Shown piece after piece: positions 27,260 to 36,390 of a stretch of DNA of 64,000 bases. The translations under genes and the position numbers were made by a program. The DNA is from Oculatella sp. LEGE 06141 (GTDB lineage: Bacteria; Cyanobacteriota; Cyanobacteriia; Elainellales; Elainellaceae): positions 37,337-101,336 of the forward strand of contig NZ_JADEWO010000020.1 of the NCBI RefSeq assembly GCF_015207605.1, written 5' to 3'. The notes beneath the pieces are model-generated. The model was not told where the DNA came from. It saw nothing but the letters and a program-made list of their open reading frames with translations, and did no database searches. Every line of letters starts with the position of its first letter. Position 1 is the stretch's first letter.

Positions 27260-28987
27260 ATGGTTGCGCTAACGGAACGGGTTCAATCCCGCTTAACGAT
27301 TCAAACCGTTGAGATTGCACCGGAGACAACCGCTATCCGCTCTCTAGACTGGGATCGCGATCGCTTTGATATTGAATTTGTGATTGAAAATGGCACAACC
27401 TATAACTCTTTCCTGATTCAAAGCCAGAAAGTGGCGCTGGTCGATACGTCCCACGAAAAATTCCGCCAACTGTATCTAGATACCCTGAGCGGACTGATCG
27501 ACCCAACCCAAATTGATTACCTGGTGGTAAGCCATACCGAACCCGACCACAGCGGTTTGGTGAAAGATCTGCTGCATCTGGCTCCTCAAATTACGGTGGT
27601 TGCCTCTAAGGTAGCTATTCAGTTTCTAGAAGAACTGGTCAACCAGCCGTTTAAGCGCCAGATCGTTAAGAGCGGCGATCGCCTCGATCTGGGGAACGGT
27701 CACGAACTGGAGTTTGTGTCTACCCCCAACCTGCACTGGCCTGACACAATGCTGACCTACGACCACAAAACGCAGACGCTCTACACTTGCGATGTGTTTG
27801 GTTTGCACTACTGCGACGACTACACCTACGACGAGAATCTCAGCCTGATTGAGCCAGACTACAAGCTTTACTATGACTGCCTGATGGGGCCAAACGCCCG
27901 TGCTGTGCTGTCGGCACTGAAGCGAATGAGCGCTTTGCCTCCTGTTACCACCATTGCCACCGGGCATGGACCTTTGCTGCAACGCCACAAGGATGAATTG
28001 GTCGAGCGCTACCGGAAATGGAGCCAGGCTCAAGCTAAAGCAGAAACCACTGTGGCGCTATTTTACCTGCCGGAATATGGCGACAGCGATCGCTTGGCGC
28101 AGGCGATCGCCAACGGCATCGGCAAGACAGGGGTCATGGTAGAGCTAGTTGATCTGCGCGTTACCGATATCCAAGAAATTCGTGAGGTGATGGGTCTGGC
28201 AGCGGGCATTGTCATCGGAATGCCGTCTCAGTCTGGAGCAGATGCAGCTCACACTCAGGCGTTGCTAAATACAATTTTGGCGGCAAGCCACAGCAAGCAA
28301 ACGTTTGGTTTGTTTGAATCGGGTGGGGGAGACGATGAATCGGTCTATTTATTGCGAAACAAGCTGCAAGAAACGGGAGTACGGGAAGCATTTGCTCCCA
28401 TCTTGATTAAAGAAACGCCCACCGAAGCAACCTACCAGCTTTGCAACGAAGCCGGAACAGACCTGGGGCAATGGCTGACCCGCGATCGCAGCATCAAACA
28501 GATGAAGTCTCTAGATGGCGACCTGGATAAAGCTCTGGGACGTTTGAGCGGTGGACTTTACATCATCACTGCGAAAAAGGGCGAAGCCTCTAGCGCTATG
28601 CTGGCCTCCTGGGTGACCCAGGCAAGCTTTGAACCGTTGGGTATTACTATCGCCGTTGCCAAAGACCGGGCAATTGAATCGTTCATGCATGTGGGCGATC
28701 GCTTTGTTCTCAACGTTTTAGAAGAGGGCAACTATCAGCCGCTAATGAGACATTTCCTGAAACGTTTTCCGCCCGGTGCCGATCGGTTTGCTGGGATCAA
28801 AATCTATTCATCGTCCAGCGGCTGTCCCATTCTGGCTGAGGCTCTGGCCTATCTGGAATGTGAAGTGGTGAGCCGCATGGAAACCAGCGATCACTGGGTA
28901 GTTTACAGCACAGTGGATGCCGGACGGCTCGCTAACACAGACTCGCTCACCGCTGTTCACCATCGTAAGGTGGGAAATCATTACTAA
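27260..28987 (+). CDS. flv3: Flavodiiron protein Flv3
   Basis: A 575-residue three-domain protein: a metallo-beta-lactamase-like diiron domain (about 30-270), flavodoxin (about 275-425, LFYLPEYGDSDRLAQAI) and the C-terminal NAD(P)H:flavin reductase domain found only in oxygenic phototrophs (about 425-575). The diiron ligands are canonical: His92, Glu94, Asp96 and His97 in SHTEPDHSG. Flv3 acts with Flv1 in a Mehler-like reaction that reduces O2 to water downstream of photosystem I and protects it under fluctuating light. The canonical site separates it from Flv1/Flv2. Flv1 follows 281 bases downstream. Confidence 0.88.
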   Translation: MVALTERVQSRLTIQTVEIAPETTAIRSLDWDRDRFDIEFVIENGTTYNSFLIQSQKVALVDTSHEKFRQLYLDTLSGLIDPTQIDYLVVSHTEPDHSGLVKDLLHLAPQITVVASKVAIQFLEELVNQPFKRQIVKSGDRLDLGNGHELEFVSTPNLHWPDTMLTYDHKTQTLYTCDVFGLHYCDDYTYDENLSLIEPDYKLYYDCLMGPNARAVLSALKRMSALPPVTTIATGHGPLLQRHKDELVERYRKWSQAQAKAETTVALFYLPEYGDSDRLAQAIANGIGKTGVMVELVDLRVTDIQEIREVMGLAAGIVIGMPSQSGADAAHTQALLNTILAASHSKQTFGLFESGGGDDESVYLLRNKLQETGVREAFAPILIKETPTEATYQLCNEAGTDLGQWLTRDRSIKQMKSLDGDLDKALGRLSGGLYIITAKKGEASSAMLASWVTQASFEPLGITIAVAKDRAIESFMHVGDRFVLNVLEEGNYQPLMRHFLKRFPPGADRFAGIKIYSSSSGCPILAEALAYLECEVVSRMETSDHWVVYSTVDAGRLANTDSLTAVHHRKVGNHY

Positions 28988-29020
28988 CCTGACGAATTGA
29001 ACCGGAGGGCATGTAAGGTC

Positions 29021-29204
29021 TTAGAGGATGTTTGATCAGTGCTGGATGTCACCTGAACCGCCCCCTAAATCCCCCAATTCTGGCTTCGACGTGAGCGCTC
29101 AGCCGAACGGGGACTTTGAAATAGAACTGGCTCGGAAGTCCCCCAACCTTGGGGGATTTAGGGGGCAAATGCAGTACATTTGCTACTTTTCAAACATCCT
29201 CTTA
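29021..29204 (+). repeat. MITE-like repeat, family B, full copy between flv3 and flv1
   Basis: The 184-bp element has terminal inverted repeats TTAGAGGATGTTTG and CAAACATCCTCTTA. Inside are two complementary G/C blocks (GCCCCCTAAATCCCCCAA and TTGGGGGATTTAGGGGGC) that would fold into a long hairpin. Partial copies occur at 17205-17283 and around 1064-1144. It fills most of the flv3-flv1 gap. Confidence 0.85.
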
Positions 29205-29268
29205 GGTGGGGTGGGCGATCCTCCCTACTGCTTGGGTTGGTGCAAGATGCCGTAGAGGTTAGACAGTT

Positions 29269-31056
29269 ATGACAAAAACGAAGCCCCGTGATGTTCAAGT
29301 GGCCCAAATTGGTGCAGACACGACTGTGTTGCGATCGCGTACCTGGGAGCGGCTCAAATTTGAGACAGAATATGCTCGGCAGCGTGGCACCACAGCGAAT
29401 GCTTACCTGATCCAGGCACAGGACTCTGCCTTAATTGATCCACCGGGCGAGTCGTTCATTGACATTTTTCTGGACGAACTTCAGCAGCATCAGTACTTCC
29501 AACGCCTGGACTATATCATCCTGAGCCATGTTAACCAGAATCGAATTACAACGCTGAAGCGATTGCTGGAGCTGGCTCCCTACGCCACCGTGATTTGCTC
29601 TAAGCCTGGAGCGATCGCTCTACGGGCAGCGTTTGCCAATCAGCCGCTTGAGACCTGGACGCACCGAGACGATGAGGCGATCGATTTTGGCATTGAATAT
29701 GAAGACAGGACGTTCAAACTGCACGTGGTGCGCGATGAAGAGGTGCTAGATCTGGGGAATGGGCACGAGTTGCAGTTTCGCTTTGTGCCTACACCACGCC
29801 ATCCTGATGCGCTGTGTACATACGATCGCGCCACTCACATTCTGTTTACAGACAAGCTGTTTAGCGCCCACGTTTGCGATGAGCCAGTGTTTGACGAACA
29901 TTGGCGGCAGTTAGACGACGATCGGCGGCACTTTTTTGAGTGCGTTCATGCGGTGCAGGTGCAGCAGGTCAAGGCCGCGCTAGCCAAGCTAGACGCGTTT
30001 GAGGCAACTACGTATGCGCCGGGTCATGGGCCTATTGTGCGGCATAGCTTGAGCCGATTTACGCTCGACTATCATCAGTGGTGTCAGCAACAGCAATCCA
30101 GGGAGTTGCGCGTCGTTCTGCTTTATACCTCGGCCTATGGCAATACTGGGATGATGGCAGATGCGATCGCCCAGGGCATTACTCAAGCTGGGGTATCGGT
30201 GCAGGCAATTAACTGCGAATCGGCCTCCCCAGAAGAGATCACCCGCGCCGTCAGCCAATGTGACGGGTTTATTGTCGGTTCTCCAACGCTGGGAGGTCAT
30301 GCTCCCGTTCAAATTCAAACGGCGTTAGGTATCGTCTTATCCACGGTTCCTAAAACGCGTGTAGCTGGAGTATTTGGCTCCTATGGCTGGAGCGGTGAAG
30401 CGGTAGACATCATTGAAAGCAAATTAGAAGACTCTGGCTATCCGTTTGGGTTTGAAACCATTCGCGTCAAGTTTAAGCCCACCGAAGAGACGCTTCAGCA
30501 GTGTGAAGCTGCCGGAACCGCTTTCGCGCAGGCATTACGGAAAGCAATGAAGCTACGCGCGCCGCGTCAAACCGCGACCGAAGCGCAGGTCGATCGCACC
30601 GGGCAGGCAGTGGGTCGGGTGATTGGGTCGCTCTGTGTGGTGACCGCCAAATGGGGAAACACCGATCATGGGTTTCTCACGTCCTGGGTGTCGCAAGCGA
30701 GCTTCAGTCCGCCGGGGTTGACGATCGCCGTTGCCAAAGACCGCGAAGCTGAAATTCTGGCGCAGCCCGGAACCCCCTTTGTGCTGAATGTGCTGAAGGA
30801 AGGCAAGAATCTGCATCGTCATTTTCTCAAAACTCAGTCTGCCAGAGCAGATCGGTTTGCGGATGTGGAAACCACAGATGCCGCCAACGGATGTTTAATT
30901 CTGACAGAAGCCCTGTCCTACCTGGAATGTACTGTACAGAGTTGGATAGAGTGTGGCGATCACTGTTTGCTTTATGCCACGGTCGATCGGGGTAAGGTGT
31001 TGGAACCCACCGGAATCACGGCTGTAAACCACCGCAAGTCGGGCAGTTACTATTAA
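29269..31056 (+). CDS. flv1: Flavodiiron protein Flv1
   Basis: A 595-residue protein with the same three domains as its upstream neighbour. In the diiron domain the ligand motif is SHVNQNRITT: of the canonical H-x-E-x-D-H only His87 remains, with Asn89, Asn91 and Arg92 in the other places. This substitution is the mark of the Flv1/Flv2 class, which works as a partner to Flv3/Flv4. The flavodoxin domain (LLYTSAYGNTGMMADAIAQG) and the flavin reductase domain (about 445-595) are intact. With flv3 adjacent and no flv4-flv2 genes in view, Flv1 is the better call. A short charged insert (EYEDRTFKLHVVRDEEV) lies in the first domain. Confidence 0.85.
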   Translation: MTKTKPRDVQVAQIGADTTVLRSRTWERLKFETEYARQRGTTANAYLIQAQDSALIDPPGESFIDIFLDELQQHQYFQRLDYIILSHVNQNRITTLKRLLELAPYATVICSKPGAIALRAAFANQPLETWTHRDDEAIDFGIEYEDRTFKLHVVRDEEVLDLGNGHELQFRFVPTPRHPDALCTYDRATHILFTDKLFSAHVCDEPVFDEHWRQLDDDRRHFFECVHAVQVQQVKAALAKLDAFEATTYAPGHGPIVRHSLSRFTLDYHQWCQQQQSRELRVVLLYTSAYGNTGMMADAIAQGITQAGVSVQAINCESASPEEITRAVSQCDGFIVGSPTLGGHAPVQIQTALGIVLSTVPKTRVAGVFGSYGWSGEAVDIIESKLEDSGYPFGFETIRVKFKPTEETLQQCEAAGTAFAQALRKAMKLRAPRQTATEAQVDRTGQAVGRVIGSLCVVTAKWGNTDHGFLTSWVSQASFSPPGLTIAVAKDREAEILAQPGTPFVLNVLKEGKNLHRHFLKTQSARADRFADVETTDAANGCLILTEALSYLECTVQSWIECGDHCLLYATVDRGKVLEPTGITAVNHRKSGSYY

Positions 31057-31117
31057 CGACTCTTTAGCAATGAGTGGCGTTGCAGCATAGAGGGATGGAG
31101 CGAATGCACACCGCGAT

Positions 31118-31786
31118 TCAGCACTGCCCAACGAACGACTTAACCAGGAAAACCACATCTTGATTCACAAACGTCAGCGTCGCTTGCCAGTGAGCCGCTA
31201 GCCAGTGAAAGGTTGGCTGAGAAAAAAAGCAGACGTGCGACAAATCGTCTTTGTAATGCCAGCGGGCAAACGCTTCCCGATCGCGTGCCAGTTTGGTCAT
31301 AACAGCCAACGTACCGCCCGGCTTCAGGCAAATCCATAATCGCTCCAGTTCTTCTCGAGGGTGATGTAGATGTTCTACAACTTCAGTGGCGGTAATGAAA
31401 TCATATTGCTGCTCAAAGACAGACTCATCTTTAGCGTAAAAAATGTCATAGATTGCCACAACATGACCAATCTCTTCAAACATGACCGAAAGGGTCGGGC
31501 CAGGGCCAGAGCCAAAGTCAAGCCCACAACTGCCAGACGGTAACCGTGCCGCCAGGGGAGTAAACAGACGGCTCAAAAATTTGCGATACCGCTGATCAGC
31601 AGGAGAATTCTGGTGCAGATCGTATTCAGCCTGTTCAGCACTGGCCGATAAAAACTGCGACGATGGCACAAACGACAGGTGGCACGTTTGGCAACGAAAG
31701 TAGTTACGGCGATCGTCGTGATAAAATTCGCGTCCCTGCGTTGACTGGCACAATGGACAGGTTTGATAATTGATGCTCAACCTCAC
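31118..31786 (-). CDS. SAM-dependent methyltransferase with N-terminal zinc ribbon
   Basis: A 222-residue protein. A four-cysteine zinc ribbon lies at about residues 10-36 (CPLCQSTQG and CQTCHLSF). A class I methyltransferase domain follows: motif I LDFGSGPGPTLSV (about 88-100), an acidic residue in YDIFYAKD (about 113), and ATEVVEHLHHP (about 130) with LKPGGTLAVMT (about 152). The start is a GTG, with an in-frame TTG two codons later as an alternative. The substrate is unknown; proteins of this layout act on small molecules or sugars. It lies tail to tail with flv1. Confidence 0.85.
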   Translation of the reverse strand: MRLSINYQTCPLCQSTQGREFYHDDRRNYFRCQTCHLSFVPSSQFLSASAEQAEYDLHQNSPADQRYRKFLSRLFTPLAARLPSGSCGLDFGSGPGPTLSVMFEEIGHVVAIYDIFYAKDESVFEQQYDFITATEVVEHLHHPREELERLWICLKPGGTLAVMTKLARDREAFARWHYKDDLSHVCFFSQPTFHWLAAHWQATLTFVNQDVVFLVKSFVGQC

Positions 31787-31926
31787 TGGACGTGTGCTGT
31801 TGCTGGATCTCTAACCCCCTTCATTGTTGCAGACTGAGGGTGCAGAGTAGGGACAGCGATCGCCCTCAAGCACGACCCAACCAGCAACAGCCCAACCCCC
31901 TGAAACTACTGCGGCATCAACGGCAG

Positions 31927-33210
31927 CTATGAGCCAAGCAAAAACTCATTCACAATGCTCCACGCATTTGAATGTGCCACCTTTTTGCGTGCCGTGATGT
32001 GATCGGCCAGATAGCTTGCATCTCGAGCAATTCCTGAGAACCGCCCTGAACCCCAGGTATACAACCACGGTAGCCCCAGAAAGTACAATCCCCAGACTTC
32101 GGTTACGCCCCGGTCGTGGCCGGGATATCCTTTGCCATCAAACACTGGAATTTCAACCCAACTGAAGTCAGGCTGATAGCCAGTACACCACACCACCGCA
32201 CCAATGTCGGCCTGTTCATAATCCAGCGAGAGCATTTCTGCTTCAGGTTGCCAGACTGGCTGGTAAGGCGGTTCTGTTGGGGCTTGAATTTGATTCTTTT
32301 CGATGAAACTATCGATGGTCTTTTTGATGCTTTCGGCTACTGCATCAGCTTGATCCAGATTGTGTTTCAGGTTGCTCACAAATTCGAGTTTGCCGCCGCG
32401 AATGTCCTTGAGTTTGCCGTGCAGTTGCATTCCTTCCAGCGCAAACTGTCGCAGGTCAATTTCACGCCCGCCATCGCGACCAGTCACATAGTGATTTGCT
32501 TTAGTGCGGACTTTCTCTTTTTGGGGATGTTCATCGATCGATAAGTCGTAGTACCCCATCTGATCGAGCCAATCAACCACATCCTTGCCGCGATAGCGTC
32601 GTGGCGATCGCGGAGCGCTACCCACGCACAAGTGAACTTTCTTACCCGCCAGGTGCAAATCTTCGGCAATTTGACAACCGGACTGCCCGGTACCCACCAC
32701 CAGTACGCTTTTGTCGGGTAATGCCTGAGGCGACTTATAGTCTGAGGAGTGGATTTGCACAATCGACTCGGGCAGCCGTTCAGCCAGGGCGGGCACCCTG
32801 GGTAAATGGTAACTACCTGCCGCAATGACCACCTGATCGGCGGTATAGTCTCCAACGGACGTTGTGAGTTCAAAGACACCCTGAGTACTGTTCTTGCGAA
32901 CGCTCAGCACTTCAACGCCTTCTTTGACCGGAGGATCAAACGATGCCGCATAGGCTTCGATGTATTGAACGATCTCATTCTTCTTCATGAATCCATGCAG
33001 ATCGTCCCCTGCGTAAGGGTATCCAGGCAGTTGACATTGCCAGTTGGGCGTAACCAAACAAAAAGAATCCCAGCGTTTGGAACGCCACGAATACCCAATC
33101 TTGTTCTTTTCAAAAACAATGTGATCCAAGCCTCTCTCCTTTAAGCAGTAGCTTATGGACAGTCCGGCTTGTCCTCCTCCTACAACGATGACGGAATAAT
33201 GATAAGTCAT
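31927..33210 (-). CDS. Flavin-dependent oxidoreductase, FMO/MSMEG_0569-like
   Basis: A 427-residue FAD/NAD(P)H enzyme. The first Rossmann motif VVGGGQAG is at residues 9-16 (FAD) and the second VVGTGQSG at about 172-179 (NADPH). The FMO-like segments WDSFCLVTPNWQCQLPGYPY (near 48-67) and CTGYQPDFSW (near 345) support a class B monooxygenase-like fold, close to the family named after Mycobacterium MSMEG_0569. That family is often found with a nitrilase cluster, which is not seen here. The product and substrate are unknown. It lies 140 bases upstream of the methyltransferase gene in the same direction, so the two may be linked. Confidence 0.82.
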   Translation of the reverse strand: MTYHYSVIVVGGGQAGLSISYCLKERGLDHIVFEKNKIGYSWRSKRWDSFCLVTPNWQCQLPGYPYAGDDLHGFMKKNEIVQYIEAYAASFDPPVKEGVEVLSVRKNSTQGVFELTTSVGDYTADQVVIAAGSYHLPRVPALAERLPESIVQIHSSDYKSPQALPDKSVLVVGTGQSGCQIAEDLHLAGKKVHLCVGSAPRSPRRYRGKDVVDWLDQMGYYDLSIDEHPQKEKVRTKANHYVTGRDGGREIDLRQFALEGMQLHGKLKDIRGGKLEFVSNLKHNLDQADAVAESIKKTIDSFIEKNQIQAPTEPPYQPVWQPEAEMLSLDYEQADIGAVVWCTGYQPDFSWVEIPVFDGKGYPGHDRGVTEVWGLYFLGLPWLYTWGSGRFSGIARDASYLADHITARKKVAHSNAWSIVNEFLLGS

Positions 33211-33836
33211 TGGTTCACTTCCCGCTGTCTGGCTCGAATGTGCTGCAATGATTGCGTGTGGCAGTCAACAAGTTTTGTATTTCTCAATACAAAGAGATAC
33301 AAAGGGTTCCAAGTTTAACACTAAGGGCAGGGAGCATAACGACGATGTCTACCATAATTCAAAATCACCATTTGATACCTGTTTAAATGAACAGGTAGCG
33401 TGTAATTAGGGTTGAAACTCGGCCTTTTGGTTGAGATGAACCCGTCGAGTACCGATAAGCTCACTTAATTCTTAACAGTATGCTCTAAAGGTCTTATTTG
33501 CAGCTCAATTTTGCAGCCCAATACAGTCAGGGGCACACCATACCCTGTGAAAAAACACGCTATGGGCTAATCCGTCTGGGTCTGTTTTAAGGGCTATTTG
33601 CCGAATGCTGCCCCCTTTCAGCAGATATTTGAGCCGTTTCAAACAGCTTCAAATCGTTCCTAATACTGAGCGCCAGTTGCCAAATTCTGTGAGGGGTTGC
33701 CCAATCCGTAGAGGCGATCGCCAACCTCGGCAAATCGAGTGAACGCTGTGCTACCCTAACAATACATGCTATGGGAACAACAGCTATATAAGCTGTTGTC
33801 CATTAGCAAAATTGTCGAACAATATAAGAGGAAAGC
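33211..33836. other. Long leader and promoter region of infC
   Basis: About 625 bases between the divergent flavin oxidoreductase gene and infC. No gene, RNA family or repeat was recognised. It must hold both promoters and probably a long infC leader. The final part carries the Shine-Dalgarno AAGAGGA, seven bases before the ATT start. Confidence 0.5.
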
Positions 33837-34328
33837 ATTATCGCAGCCCAAAAGCAACTAATCAACCGTCAAATCAAAGCGCCTCAAGTCTTTCTGATTG
33901 ACCACGAAAACAACAAACGTGGTTTGATAGACACCTACGAGGCTCTACAAATCGCTGAAAGTGAAGGGCTTGACTTGGTGGTAGTCTCCCAGGGAGAAGA
34001 TGCCCCGGTCGCCAAGATTTTGAACTACGGCAAGCTCCAGTATCAGCAAAAGAAACGCCAAACTCAAAGTGCCAGACCAACCGTTAAGGAAGTGAGGCTT
34101 CGTCCTAACGTGGGTGTGTCTGATTATCAGATCCGAATTGATCGAGCCATTGAGTGGTTGAGTAAGGGCGATTCCGTTAAGTTTTTAATTCGGTTACGGG
34201 GTCGAGAACATCAATACCGCGATCGCGCTGGCGATCTGCTCGATCGGATTGCAAGTGACTTAAGCCAGGTGGGTAAAGTCCAGTCGCTTGACAAACGTTC
34301 GTTAATTGTTCAAGTGATTCCTGCTTAG
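33837..34328 (+). CDS. infC: Translation initiation factor IF-3 with ATT start codon
   Basis: The IF-3 frame extends upstream of any ATG, GTG or TTG that would give a full N-domain. From the ATT at 33837 it encodes QKQLINRQIKAPQVFLIDHE, the expected IF-3 N-terminus. AAGAGGA lies about seven bases before this ATT. A TTG at 33924 would delete 29 conserved residues. The predicted length is 163 residues with the N-domain, linker (KKRQTQSARPTVKEVRLRPN) and C-domain (FLIRLRGREHQYRDRAGDLL). An AUU start is the known device by which infC in E. coli is autoregulated: IF-3 rejects non-canonical starts, so excess IF-3 shuts down its own synthesis. The same control is likely here. Confidence 0.92.
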   Translation: MIAAQKQLINRQIKAPQVFLIDHENNKRGLIDTYEALQIAESEGLDLVVVSQGEDAPVAKILNYGKLQYQQKKRQTQSARPTVKEVRLRPNVGVSDYQIRIDRAIEWLSKGDSVKFLIRLRGREHQYRDRAGDLLDRIASDLSQVGKVQSLDKRSLIVQVIPA

Positions 34329-34507
34329 ATACGCCATCCGGGGATCGCGCTAGGGGTTTCCGGATGTCAACGATCTTTCCAATCATCACGGTCTGGCTTC
34401 TGCGATCGCATATCGCTTCAGAGTAATATGCCGCCTGGTTAACTGGGTTGGTTAACCAATAGGGTTACTCAATGATGCGATCGCAGATCCAGTTTTTTGT
34501 CCCATCA

Positions 34508-34547
34508 GACACCAGGCTCAATCTACGTTAGAGCCTGGTGTCTTTTT
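34508..34547 (+). terminator. Terminator downstream of infC
   Basis: The perfect stem GACACCAGGCTC/GAGCCTGGTGTC with an 11-base loop is followed by TTTTTT. It lies 180 bases after the infC stop and 35 bases before the end of the convergent CAX gene. Confidence 0.85.
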
Positions 34548-34581
34548 TGTCTGCCTCTTGCCTAATCCAGACTGGCTCAAT

Positions 34582-35676
34582 CTAGGCTGGATGGTAATAA
34601 AAGGCAACGCTAAGCAGAAAATAGGTCGCTAACAGAAACATGCCGTCTAACCAGTTAGAGCGACCGCCCGACATAATTAAATTAGTGACAATAACGGTAA
34701 TTGCGAGCGCAATCACTTCAAACGTGTTGAAGTTAAGGTCGATCGGTTGCCCCATTGCCTGCCCTACAAAAATGAGGATGGGTGCGACAAATAGCGCAAT
34801 CAGCAGACTGTCTCCGGTGACCGTGGCTACAGCGAGATCCATCTGATTTTTTAGCGCTAGCCGCACCACCAATACATATCCGGCAACATCGCTAATTAAC
34901 GGCAGCAAAATCACTCCCGTGAACAGGGGGGTAAGCCCCAAGCGAGAGGTTTCTTGCGCCACTACACCCACAAACAAGTCGGATTCAAAGGCAACGGCGA
35001 TCGTGGATATTAGCAATACGCCAACCCAAAGCAGCAATTTACGCATTCCGGCTGGAGCATCTTCCTTTGCCCCAGAGTCCGATGTCTCTTCTTCGGTTAA
35101 TCCAACTTCGTAGAGAAAGTTGTGCGTCTTTAAAGAGAAGAGCAACGTTAGTCCGTACACCACAATGAGGACACCTGCCGTAATCAGGGAAATGTTGCGG
35201 ATGGAGGCCGAATTGACCATGTTAGAGGTGTTGATCACCAGGGTGGGCAGGGCGATCGCTACTACAGCCAGCGTCATCGATGATCCATTGACTCGCGCCA
35301 GGATTGGCTTAAATTCTTGCTCCTTGTACCGTAGCCCCCCTGCAAACATCCCCATTCCTAACAGCAGCAGGAGGGCACCAATAATACTTCCGGTAATGCT
35401 GGCTTCAACAATATCAACCAACCCTGCCCTGAGCGCCACCAGCGCAATGATCAGTTCAGTGGCATTGCTAAAAACAGCATTCATCAGCCCGCCAAATGTG
35501 GGACCTGTAACTACTGCAATTTTTTCGGTTGCTGTAGTCAACCAAATCGAGAGAGGCACGATCGCCAGCGCAGACGTGACAAAAACAGCCGTCTCTCCCC
35601 AGTGGAGTTGTTCAGCCGCAATTGAGACGGGAACAAACAGCAATAAAATGAGCGGAATGAGCGTTTTAAGTGCCAT
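34582..35676 (-). CDS. Ca2+/H+ antiporter of the CAX family
   Basis: About 364 residues from the ATG at 35676 (MALKTLIPLILLLFVPVSIA). A TTG 63 bases upstream extends the frame but gives an extra polar N-terminus, so the ATG is preferred; the resulting length matches the family. It has about eleven helices. The two CAX signature repeats are present: GGLMNAVFSNATELIIALVA (alpha-1, in the first half) and PLISDVAGYVLVVRLALKNQ (alpha-2, degenerate: GNAAEH is replaced by SDVAGY). The family expels Ca2+ or other divalent ions in exchange for protons. The altered second signature may mean changed ion specificity. Confidence 0.85.
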   Translation of the reverse strand: MALKTLIPLILLLFVPVSIAAEQLHWGETAVFVTSALAIVPLSIWLTTATEKIAVVTGPTFGGLMNAVFSNATELIIALVALRAGLVDIVEASITGSIIGALLLLLGMGMFAGGLRYKEQEFKPILARVNGSSMTLAVVAIALPTLVINTSNMVNSASIRNISLITAGVLIVVYGLTLLFSLKTHNFLYEVGLTEEETSDSGAKEDAPAGMRKLLLWVGVLLISTIAVAFESDLFVGVVAQETSRLGLTPLFTGVILLPLISDVAGYVLVVRLALKNQMDLAVATVTGDSLLIALFVAPILIFVGQAMGQPIDLNFNTFEVIALAITVIVTNLIMSGGRSNWLDGMFLLATYFLLSVAFYYHPA

Positions 35677-35825
35677 AACAGATGATGCCAGGGTCAGGTT
35701 CACCCTTAAGCGGTTACTAGTGCTAAGGTATGGGGTCAACTGCCACCTTACACTACTCCTACGCTACTCCCGCTTCGTGCCCTGGTCAGGTTCCTTACAT
35801 CGATGCCCTCAGTCACCGATCGCCT

Positions 35826-36092
35826 TCAGTCATCGGTTGCATCAACGTTGGCCTGTTCTGCCTCTATCGCTTCTTGCACGAACAGTCTAGCAAGGCGATC
35901 GTACATGCCTGCGCCAATATATTGCGGGTACTTGTGGCTTCTGCTGTAAACCCACACCAGTTCATTCAACAGAAAAATGCGAATATCTTGAGTCCAGCCT
36001 TTGCATTGGGGAATCAGGGATTTAGCTGTGTTGAGCGCATCTGTCCACCGCTCAAATTCTTCAGAAAACTCAGGAGCAACCACTTTGAACAT
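35826..36092 (-). CDS. Small hypothetical protein, 88 residues
   Basis: Starts MFKVVAPEFSEEFERWTDAL, an amphipathic helical protein with a Trp/Tyr-rich middle (FLLNELVWVYSRSHKYPQYI) and an acidic tail. No signal or membrane segment is seen. The family is not recognised. It is 150 bases upstream of the CAX gene in the same direction, so a common transcript is possible. Confidence 0.6.
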   Translation of the reverse strand: MFKVVAPEFSEEFERWTDALNTAKSLIPQCKGWTQDIRIFLLNELVWVYSRSHKYPQYIGAGMYDRLARLFVQEAIEAEQANVDATDD

Positions 36093-36192
36093 TGTGCTAA
36101 CTATGGCGATAGCGGACTCAAACTCATTTCATTGTAGCGGGAAGCGCGATCGCGCTCTATCCTCACGGGTTCACCGTCGGGATTAATCGGTA

Positions 36193-36289
36193 TTACAGCC
36201 ATTTTCATTTGCATTCACTACACCTCAAACCATACACTCCACACCCATCTTGGCGAGACTGTGGCTGACTCGATTGAAAACTGCTGTAA
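36193..36289 (-). repeat. Dispersed 97-bp repeat, family A, copy 4 (reverse)
   Basis: In reverse it reads from TTACAGCAGTTTTCAATCGA to GAAAATGGCTGTAA. It lies about 100 bases upstream of the DUF2235 gene start. In this orientation the left end as written (TTACAGCCATTTTCATTTGC) shows the inverted-repeat relation clearly. Confidence 0.85.
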
Positions 36290-36390
36290 GAAGAATCGTT
36301 TAATTTATACCGTGGTCGTATGGAGTACGGTAGAGTGCTGTGTAGGGTTATGCGATCGCACTCTATTTGAGTTTTACGGAGAATAGCACA

